A stretch of 11,070 bases of DNA. Origin: Bacteroidetes bacterium HGW-Bacteroidetes-12 (GTDB lineage: Bacteria; Bacteroidota; Bacteroidia; Flavobacteriales_E; Vicingaceae). Within the stretch, counting starts at the first letter, position 1. Each line of letters opens with the position of its first letter. Under the pieces are notes generated by a model that saw only the letters and a program-made list of their open reading frames with translations, ran no database searches and had not been told where the DNA came from. The translations under genes were made by a program, and so were the position numbers. Below are positions 6,068-11,070 of this stretch, one piece after another. The stretch spans positions 1 to 11,070 of the forward strand of contig PHDR01000056.1 of NCBI GenBank assembly GCA_002841035.1, read 5' to 3'.

Positions 6068-8005
6068 TTATGCCAACACTTTATTAAGTTGCTCGTCAGA
6101 TAACATATTTTTTACTATACTTATTATTGCTGCTTTATCAAAGCCACATTCGGCATATAATTCGGTTTGGGAGCCATGGTCAACAAACCTATCAGGAATT
6201 CCTAATCGTTTCACTTCTGCCTGATAGTTATTATCTGCCATAAATTCCAATACAGCACTTCCCATACCTCCCATGATAGAACCATTTTCTAAGGTAATTA
6301 CTTTGGTAAATTTTCCGAAAACTTCATGCAAAAGCAATTCATCTATAGGTTTTACAAAACGCATGTCGTAATGAGCGATAGAAATTCCTTCGTTTTCTAA
6401 TTCTTTGGCAGCTTCAATGGCATGATTTCCAATATCACCTATCGATAAAATGGCAATGTCTTCACCGTTTTTTAAACGCTGTCCTGTACCAATTTTAATG
6501 GTTTTAAAAGGAGTTTTCCAATTTACCATCGTTCCATTTCCTCGAGGATAACGAATGGAGAATGGTCCATGATTTTTTTCTTGGGCTGTAAACATTAAGT
6601 TTCTTAATTCCTCTTCATTAATGGGTGCAGAAACTATCATATTTGGAATGCACCTAAAATAAGCATAATCAAAAGCTCCATGATGTGTAGCTCCATCAGC
6701 TCCAACTAAACCACCTCTATCTAAACAAAAAACTACTTGTAAATTTTGCAAGGCGACATCATGTATCACTTGGTCGTAGGCACGTTGCATAAAAGAGGAG
6801 TAAATGTTGCAAAAGGGAATCAATCCTTGACTAGCCATTCCGGCAGAAAAAGTAACCGCATGTTGCTCAGCAATACCAACATCAAAAGCCCTATCGGGCA
6901 TTGCGGTCATCATAATATTTAATGAGCAACCTGAGGGCATTGCGGGAGTAACACCAACAATTTTATCATTTTTTTCAGCTAATTCAACTATGGTATGCCC
7001 AAAAACATCTTGGTATCTTGGTGGTTGCGGACTGCTTGGAGCAATTTTAATAATTTCTCCAGTTTCTTTATTAAATAATCCTGGAGCATGCCATTGTGTT
7101 GTATTTCCTAGTTCCGCAGGTTCGTAGCCTTTTCCTTTTTCTGTAATGCAATGTAAAATTTTTGGACCAGGAATATCTTTTAAATCGCTTAATACTTTGG
7201 TTAAATAATTTACATCGTGTCCATCAATAGGACCGAAATACCTAAAGTTTAGGGATTCAAACAAGTTACTTTGTTTCAGTAGGGTTGATTTTATTCCATT
7301 CTCAATTTTTTGAGCAATGGCTTGTGCATTTGGACCAAATTTGCTAATTAAACCTAATAAATTCCATACTTCGTCTTTTACTTTGTTATAGGTTTGGGAA
7401 GTGGTAATGTCTGTTAAGTATTCTTTTAAAGCCCCAACATTAGGGTCTATTGACATACAATTGTCGTTTAAAACAACTAATAAATTAGTGTCTTCGCTAC
7501 CACCATGGTTTAATCCTTCAAAAGCTAATCCAGCTGTCATAGAACCATCACCTATAATAGCTACATGCTGGCGTTTTTCATTTTTATGTCGAGAGGCAAC
7601 AGCCATTCCTAATGCTGCCGAAATAGAAGTAGAGGAGTGTCCAACTGCAAATGTATCATATTCACTTTCAGTAGGTTTTGGAAATCCACTAATACCTTTA
7701 TAAATTCTGTTTGTGTGAAAGTTTTTTCTCCTTCCAGTTAAAATCTTATGCCCGTAAGCTTGATGTCCAACGTCCCAAACCAATCTATCGTAAGGTGTGT
7801 TGAAAACGTAGTGCAAGGCAACGGTGAGTTCAACAACACCTAAACTGGCACCAAAATGCCCTCCTTTTTGAGAAACAACATCTACAATAAAATCTCTTAA
7901 TTCCTGACAGAGTTGTGGGAGTTGGTCTTCGGTTATTTTTTCTCTTAAATCATTTGGGTAAATAATTTGTTCTAAAAGTTCACCTGTTTGATAATTCACT
8001 GACAT
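6068..8005 (-). CDS. dxs: 1-deoxy-D-xylulose-5-phosphate synthase
   Basis: This cytoplasmic, thiamine-diphosphate-dependent enzyme condenses pyruvate with glyceraldehyde-3-phosphate, the first step of the MEP route to isoprenoids. At 645 aa it is slightly longer than the E. coli enzyme (620 aa). Visible elements in order: His50 in KGGHFGAS (equivalent to E. coli His49), VWDVGHQAYGHKILTGRR (77-93), the TPP/Mg2+ motif GDGSMTAG (152-159) with metal ligand Asn182 in LNDNCMS, TEKGKGY (288-294), and the cofactor-activating Glu380 in GIAEQHAVTFSAGMA. RGGLVGADGATHHG marks the pyrimidine-domain region, and the transketolase C-terminal domain is complete. The start ATG at 8005 gives a normal N-terminus. 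It heads the dxs-VOC unit, and two TAnnTTTG-like elements lie in its 102-bp upstream gap. Confidence 0.97.
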   Translation of the reverse strand: MSVNYQTGELLEQIIYPNDLREKITEDQLPQLCQELRDFIVDVVSQKGGHFGASLGVVELTVALHYVFNTPYDRLVWDVGHQAYGHKILTGRRKNFHTNRIYKGISGFPKPTESEYDTFAVGHSSTSISAALGMAVASRHKNEKRQHVAIIGDGSMTAGLAFEGLNHGGSEDTNLLVVLNDNCMSIDPNVGALKEYLTDITTSQTYNKVKDEVWNLLGLISKFGPNAQAIAQKIENGIKSTLLKQSNLFESLNFRYFGPIDGHDVNYLTKVLSDLKDIPGPKILHCITEKGKGYEPAELGNTTQWHAPGLFNKETGEIIKIAPSSPQPPRYQDVFGHTIVELAEKNDKIVGVTPAMPSGCSLNIMMTAMPDRAFDVGIAEQHAVTFSAGMASQGLIPFCNIYSSFMQRAYDQVIHDVALQNLQVVFCLDRGGLVGADGATHHGAFDYAYFRCIPNMIVSAPINEEELRNLMFTAQEKNHGPFSIRYPRGNGTMVNWKTPFKTIKIGTGQRLKNGEDIAILSIGDIGNHAIEAAKELENEGISIAHYDMRFVKPIDELLLHEVFGKFTKVITLENGSIMGGMGSAVLEFMADNNYQAEVKRLGIPDRFVDHGSQTELYAECGFDKAAIISIVKNMLSDEQLNKVLA

Positions 8006-8032
8006 CTATTTGAATTCAAAAAAAATAAAAAA

Positions 8033-8073
8033 CAAATTTACGGCTTTTCATTTAGAAATTTATTCCAAATCTA
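8033..8073 (-). promoter_or_regulatory. Candidate dxs promoter, two Bacteroidetes -7 elements
   Basis: On the minus strand upstream of dxs, TAAATTTG (8033-8040) and TAGATTTG (8066-8073) both match the Bacteroidetes -7 consensus TAnnTTTG. A TTG lies 25 bases before the proximal element, longer than the usual spacing, and no clear -33 element precedes the distal one. The proximal copy would give a leader of roughly 20 bases. The matches could be chance in an AT-rich gap. Confidence 0.35.
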
Positions 8074-8107
8074 TTTTTTATAAACTTAAACTTGTGGATA
8101 ATATAAC

Positions 8108-9223
8108 TTACTTCCTAAGTGTGATACTTTGTTTTATTAAATGCTTAACACCATCAACACCAATAGCAACTCCTGATATATAGTAAGTTCCATCAGGAAG
8201 AATGTTGTTATTCATATCTCTTCCATCCCAAAAGCCGTCAATGGTGTTCCACTCAAAAATAGGCTTACCATTTTGGTTCATCACACTAACTTGAAAAGAT
8301 TCAATGTTTTCTCCTTCAATTTTTAAGATGTCATTTTTTCCATCATTATTTGGAGTGAAAATAGTTGGTATTTCAGCCAAAGAAGATTTTATTGTTGATG
8401 TAACTTCTATTGTTGTTTCAAGCAATTGAGAGCTATTGTTGTTATCTTTTACTTCAAGTGATACTACGTAAATACCTGGTTTTAAAAAAGTATGATAAAC
8501 ATTTTGTTGATCTGAATTTTTAGTGCCATCATTAAAATCCCAACGGTATTTTACGGCATTACCTTCAGCAAAAAATTCAACATCTAAAGGAGCATCTCCT
8601 TTGGTTGTATTTGTTTTAAGTTCAACAGCCAATGGCTCAGGAGTTGTTGTTTTTGTTGTAGGTGTTGAAGACAAGGAAGTATTTTCATTGTTTTTAGTAG
8701 CTGCTGATGAAGATTTGGATATCACATCTTTATTTTCATTTACCGGGTTAATTTTATTGTCGGAAGAATTATTAGCTGCAACAACTATTTCTTTTTCAGC
8801 AGTTATTTTTTTAGTATTTTCTTCAATTATATTTATTTCTTTTTGAATTTCAGTATTTGGTTCTTGAATGTTAGTAGATTCAACAACAGTATTGATCTCA
8901 GAATTTGGAATTTGTGTTTCCAAAACAGCCATAGGCTCAATAATGTTGTTTTCATTTTCAATTATAGCATTTTCAGTTAAAGGTGTGTTAAAGTTATTAT
9001 AAATCAAAACAGAAGAAACGACAACAACAGAAGAAATAATAATTGCAGAAGCAATTTTTAGTAAAGCACTTTTTGATGCAACGCTAGAAGCAGCAGCGGT
9101 ATTTCCTACAGATGCACCAATAGATTGTTGAATGGTATTCCAAACAGAGGCATCAACATTTGCTTCATAATTTTCAAAAGTAGTTTTGAAAAGTTGGTCT
9201 ATATTGTCTAATTCGTTTTTCAC
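8108..9223 (-). CDS. Putative membrane anti-sigma factor with PKD and gliding-motility-type C-terminal domain
   Basis: 371 aa. Residues 1-53 form a soluble, acidic segment (NIDQLFKTTFENYEANVDASVW) like the short cytoplasmic sigma-binding ends of Bacteroidetes anti-sigma factors, without a zinc HxxxCxxC motif. One membrane helix spans about 54-76, followed by a 120-residue Glu/Asn/Thr/Ser-rich linker (78-197). A PKD domain covers about 198-275 (YRWDFNDGT at 226-234, then YVVSLEVKDNN). The last module, about 284-371, carries IFTPNNDGKND (288-298), WDGRDMNNNILPDGTYY and a basic end, the pattern of the gliding-motility-associated C-terminal domain found on type IX cargo. The start is GTG at 9223-9221, one base after the sigma factor stop (TAA-C-GTG), which implies translational coupling; no early in-frame ATG exists. 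Anti-sigma function is inferred from topology and position; the domain calls are firmer. Confidence 0.8.
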   Translation of the reverse strand: MKNELDNIDQLFKTTFENYEANVDASVWNTIQQSIGASVGNTAAASSVASKSALLKIASAIIISSVVVVSSVLIYNNFNTPLTENAIIENENNIIEPMAVLETQIPNSEINTVVESTNIQEPNTEIQKEINIIEENTKKITAEKEIVVAANNSSDNKINPVNENKDVISKSSSAATKNNENTSLSSTPTTKTTTPEPLAVELKTNTTKGDAPLDVEFFAEGNAVKYRWDFNDGTKNSDQQNVYHTFLKPGIYVVSLEVKDNNNSSQLLETTIEVTSTIKSSLAEIPTIFTPNNDGKNDILKIEGENIESFQVSVMNQNGKPIFEWNTIDGFWDGRDMNNNILPDGTYYISGVAIGVDGVKHLIKQSITLRK

Positions 9224-9224
9224 G

Positions 9225-9767
9225 TTAACTTATTTTTTCTTTTAGTAATATGTTTTGTAAATACACACGAGCTCTCGAATATTGTGATTTTGATGTACTT
9301 ATTGTTATATTTAATTGTTCTGCAATTTCTTTATGTGAATAACCTTCAATGGCATATAAATTAAAAACGGTTCTAAATCCTGTAGGCATTTTTTGTATTA
9401 TTGTTAATAAATCTTCTGCATTTAGTGCATCAAATCCATTTTCTTCATTATTATTTAGTTGAAAATCAATTTTTTCTAATTCTATACTTTCATTATTTCT
9501 TTTATTTTTTCTGATATTGTCTAACGCTGTATTCACTATTATTTTTCTAATCCATCCTTCTAATGCACCCTCAAAATTATATGTTTCCAATTTATTAAAA
9601 ACTTTTATAAATCCGATTTGCAATACATCTTGGGCTTCTTCATAATCATAAGAATAACGTAAACAAACTCCCATCATTCGTTTAGAGTAATATTCGAACA
9701 ATTGCTTTTGAGCAAATCCATCTTTTTCAAGACACCTCTTTACCAATTGCTCTTCACTCCATTTCAT
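9225..9767 (-). CDS. ECF-type RNA polymerase sigma factor
   Basis: 180 aa with the two domains of an extracytoplasmic-function sigma factor. Region 2 lies at about 17-90: AQKQLFEYYSKRMMGVCLRY, DVLQIGFIKVFNKL for core-polymerase binding (47-60), and GWIRKIIVNTALDNIRK for -10 recognition (71-87). A variable acidic linker follows (92-118). Region 4 lies at about 119-174, with the helix-turn-helix GYSHKEIAEQLNITISTSKS (142-161) and SRAR for -35 contact. Regions 1 and 3 are absent, as in all ECF factors. The ATG at 9767 is immediately before region 2, and nothing upstream in frame would lengthen it sensibly. The next gene follows after one base and is the likely cognate anti-sigma factor. An ECF-like promoter motif upstream suggests autoregulation. 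The regulon cannot be read from this window. Confidence 0.95.
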   Translation of the reverse strand: MKWSEEQLVKRCLEKDGFAQKQLFEYYSKRMMGVCLRYSYDYEEAQDVLQIGFIKVFNKLETYNFEGALEGWIRKIIVNTALDNIRKNKRNNESIELEKIDFQLNNNEENGFDALNAEDLLTIIQKMPTGFRTVFNLYAIEGYSHKEIAEQLNITISTSKSQYSRARVYLQNILLKEKIS

Positions 9768-9775
9768 TTTTAGTG

Positions 9776-9804
9776 TAGATGTTTAAATGCGTTAAAAGGT
9801 TGCA
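9776..9804 (-). promoter_or_regulatory. Candidate autoregulatory ECF promoter of the sigma operon
   Basis: On the minus strand, TGCAACC (9798-9804) contains the AAC core typical of ECF -35 elements. Exactly 16 bases separate GCAACC from CATCTA (9776-9781), a plausible ECF -10. A TAnnTTTG housekeeping element is absent here. Transcription from this site would begin within a few bases of the ATG at 9767, implying a very short or absent leader. This is inference from motif architecture only. Confidence 0.4.
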
Positions 9805-9869
9805 TTATCGTTAAATTCTTTAATTATAATTTTAAACTGTGAAAGTTTGAAAAATAAAGTTAAACAAAA

Positions 9870-9896
9870 TTGAGTGGTTAGAAATATATATCTTTG
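9870..9896 (+). promoter_or_regulatory. Housekeeping Bacteroidetes promoter for rsmI
   Basis: TTG (9870-9872) is followed 16 bases later by TATCTTTG (9889-9896), a perfect match to the Bacteroidetes -7 consensus TAnnTTTG, with a slightly short spacer. The element ends 14 bases before the rsmI ATG, so the leader would be about 8 bases. The same octamer recurs at 10702. Confidence 0.6.
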
Positions 9897-9910
9897 CTTT
9901 TTTTAAGCAT

Positions 9911-10582
9911 ATGTCTAAATTATATATCATTCCAACTCCTATTGGTAATTTAAAAGACATGACTTTTAGAGCAATTGAGATTTTAAAAGATGTGGATTAT
10001 ATTTTAGCTGAAGACACCAGAACATCGTCTAAATTACTGAAACATTATGAAATAACGAATAAGTTGGTCGCTCATCATCAGCATAATGAACACAAGGCAA
10101 TAGATAGAATTATTACCTCATTACAAGGAGGAGAATCTGTCGCTTTAATTTCTGATGCTGGGACACCTGCCATTTCTGACCCTGGCTTTTTGTTAGTGAG
10201 AGCTTGTTTGGACAATGATATTAAAGTTGAATGTTTACCAGGTGCAACGGCTTTTGTCCCAGCACTTGTTAATTCAGGGTTTCCTTGCGATAAATTTGTT
10301 TTTGAAGGATTTTTACCTCACAAAAAAGGAAGACAAACAAGGTTGAAATTATTACAAGAAGAAACTAGAACTATTATTTTTTATGAATCGCCTCATCGTT
10401 TATTAAAAACACTTTTTCAATTTAAAGAATATTTTGGAGAAGACCGTAGAATTTCTATTTCGAGAGAATTAACCAAAATTTATGAGGAAAATAAAAGAGG
10501 AACTGCTCAAGAGTTATTAGATTATTATTCAACTAATACGCTAAAAGGTGAAATAGTTATTGTTGTTGAGGGCACTCATTAA
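9911..10582 (+). CDS. rsmI: 16S rRNA (cytidine(1402)-2'-O)-methyltransferase RsmI
   Basis: This cytoplasmic SAM-dependent enzyme 2'-O-methylates C1402 in the decoding centre of 16S rRNA. It has the tetrapyrrole-methylase fold: IPTPIGNL (7-14), AEDTRTSSKLL (33-43), the SAM-site stretch ALISDAGTPAISDPG (78-92), LPGATAFVPAL (109-119), FEGFLPHKKGRQ (131-142), ESPHRL (159-164), SRELTKIYEE (184-193) and a terminal GEIVIVVEG (213-221). The 223 aa end directly after the methylase domain, without the additional C-terminal domain of the 286-aa E. coli enzyme; a short form is common in Bacteroidetes. It is divergent from the sigma operon across 143 bp and stands alone on the + strand. No good intrinsic terminator follows; the nearest structure is a loose 7-bp dyad (10591-10597 with 10625-10631). 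Confidence 0.96.
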   Translation: MSKLYIIPTPIGNLKDMTFRAIEILKDVDYILAEDTRTSSKLLKHYEITNKLVAHHQHNEHKAIDRIITSLQGGESVALISDAGTPAISDPGFLLVRACLDNDIKVECLPGATAFVPALVNSGFPCDKFVFEGFLPHKKGRQTRLKLLQEETRTIIFYESPHRLLKTLFQFKEYFGEDRRISISRELTKIYEENKRGTAQELLDYYSTNTLKGEIVIVVEGTH

Positions 10583-10669
10583 GAAACTTATTCACAATTC
10601 AAACTCTTTCAGAACTTATTATACTTGTGAAAATTAACATAAGAAGTCGTTTGTTAACAAATTCATAAA

Positions 10670-10709
10670 CTAAAAGTAACTCTTTTAGTAGCAAATACGC
10701 TTATCTTTG
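10670..10709 (+). promoter_or_regulatory. Candidate promoter with adjacent dyad, for the secreted protein gene
   Basis: TATCTTTG (10702-10709) is the same -7 octamer as in front of rsmI. No clear TTG lies at the normal -33 distance. Instead a perfect 7-bp dyad, ctaaaag (10670-10676) and cttttag (10682-10688) around five bases, occupies that region and could be an operator for an activator or repressor. The leader from this site to the ATG at 10778 would be about 60 bases. Confidence 0.45.
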
Positions 10710-10751
10710 TTGTAGAATTTAAAGTGATAACCTATAAGGATTCTCCTAAAC

Positions 10752-10780
10752 CATTTTAAATTCAATCCTTATTTAAAATG
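10752..10780 (+). repeat. Stem-loop that includes the start codon of the last gene
   Basis: Arms cattttaaat (10752-10761) and atttaaaatg (10771-10780) are perfectly complementary, with a nine-base loop. The last three bases of the right arm are the ATG of the downstream gene. A further near-copy of the right arm, ttttaaaatg (10791-10800), lies exactly 20 bases later and could pair with the same left arm, so two mutually exclusive hairpins are possible. The stem has one G-C pair, so it is weak at moderate temperatures. Confidence 0.5.
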
Positions 10781-11070
10781 TACTCTATTGTTTTAAAATG
10801 CAAAAAAGTAATATTTCTTTTTTCTTTATCATTTTTAATAACACAAAATTTTTATAGTCAGTGTTTTGAAATAGAAAGTATTTTGGTTGATGCTTGCGGC
10901 TCTGTTGAGGGTGAAAACGAAATGGTTCGTTTTAGTGTTGGAAACACAGCCTTAAACACAGCTAATTTGAATGTTTCTTGGGCAAACACAGTAAATCCTT
11001 GGTTGGGTATTTGTCAAAATGCAACAACGGCAAACGCTGTAACTGCTTTAAACACAACAATATTAGGTTG
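10778..11070 (+). CDS. Large secreted protein, probable type IX cargo, N-terminus only
   Basis: The frame opens at ATG 10778 and stays open for 97 codons to the right edge. Residues 1 to about 27 are a signal peptide: a basic front (KCKK), a hydrophobic core (VIFLFSLSFLI) and a cleavage site at FYSQ before Cys28. The mature protein starts CFEIESILVDACGSVEGEN and continues EMVRFSVG and then NVSWANTVNPWLGICQN. This beginning is characteristic of long Bacteroidetes surface proteins, often annotated as gliding-motility-associated C-terminal domain or lamin-tail-like proteins. The distal domains are outside the window, so export by type IX secretion is expected from the family, not seen. Starting at 10778 is required: the only other nearby ATG (10798) is in another frame and stops after 18 codons. 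Confidence 0.82.
   Translation, partial: MYSIVLKCKKVIFLFSLSFLITQNFYSQCFEIESILVDACGSVEGENEMVRFSVGNTALNTANLNVSWANTVNPWLGICQNATTANAVTALNTTILG

Noticed and set aside
8523..8846. 107-codon + strand open frame with hydrophobic, Val-rich product
   Set aside because: It is antisense to the Thr/Asn/Glu-rich linker and PKD domain of the anti-sigma-like gene; repetitive linker codons create the open frame and the Val-rich look.
10591..10631. ttcacaa/ttgtgaa dyad after rsmI as a terminator
   Set aside because: The loop is 27 bases, the stem has seven pairs, and there is no T-run; it is not convincing as an intrinsic terminator.
1..11070. CRISPR array, insertion sequence, integrase, toxin-antitoxin or defence genes
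   Set aside because: No spaced direct repeats, transposase motifs, terminal inverted repeats or defence-type domains were seen; all large genes are accounted for by housekeeping, transport, regulatory or secreted families.

Overview
The window reads as a stretch of chromosome from a Flavobacteriia-type member of the Bacteroidetes. It is AT-rich, and start codons lack convincing Shine-Dalgarno sequences. Two + strand genes are preceded by the Bacteroidetes -7 element TAnnTTTG (identical TATCTTTG copies). Several genes belong to families typical of the phylum: a secreted S8 peptidase, a PKD plus gliding-motility-type C-terminal domain protein, and a large secreted protein starting CFEIESILVDACG. 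No mobile element, phage gene, CRISPR array, tRNA or rRNA was found.

Layout from left to right. The first 8 kb is almost entirely on the minus strand: the N-terminal two-thirds or so of a subtilisin-like peptidase (1-1051, running off the left edge), a 63-bp array of degenerate heptamers (1085-1147), an uncharacterised lipoprotein (1149-1829, TTG start), and the 23S rRNA pseudouridine synthase RluF (1878-2612). A 314-bp gap follows that holds a possible decayed micro-gene and a stem-loop. Next comes a two-gene potassium uptake operon, ktrB (3714-5456) then ktrA (2927-3619), and a second operon, dxs (6068-8005) then a VOC/glyoxalase-fold gene (5640-6056) 11 bp downstream.

From 8108 to 9767, still on the minus strand, lies an ECF sigma factor followed after one base by a membrane protein. 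Its topology is that of an anti-sigma factor, but its outer part is a PKD domain plus a gliding-motility/type-IX-type C-terminal domain. An ECF-like promoter motif lies just upstream of the sigma gene, suggesting autoregulation. Across a 143-bp divergent gap, rsmI (9911-10582) is on the + strand. It is followed by a 195-bp regulatory-looking gap and the first 97 codons of a large secreted protein (10778 to the right edge) whose start codon lies in a hairpin arm.

Functionally the housekeeping genes (rluF and rsmI for rRNA modification, dxs for isoprenoid precursors, ktrAB for K+ homeostasis) are ordinary. The most unusual unit is the sigma/anti-sigma pair: the ectodomain uses a domain normally found at the C-terminus of type IX cargo, and the window has probable type IX cargo genes at both ends. 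I infer, but cannot show, that the pair senses the envelope or the state of secretion.
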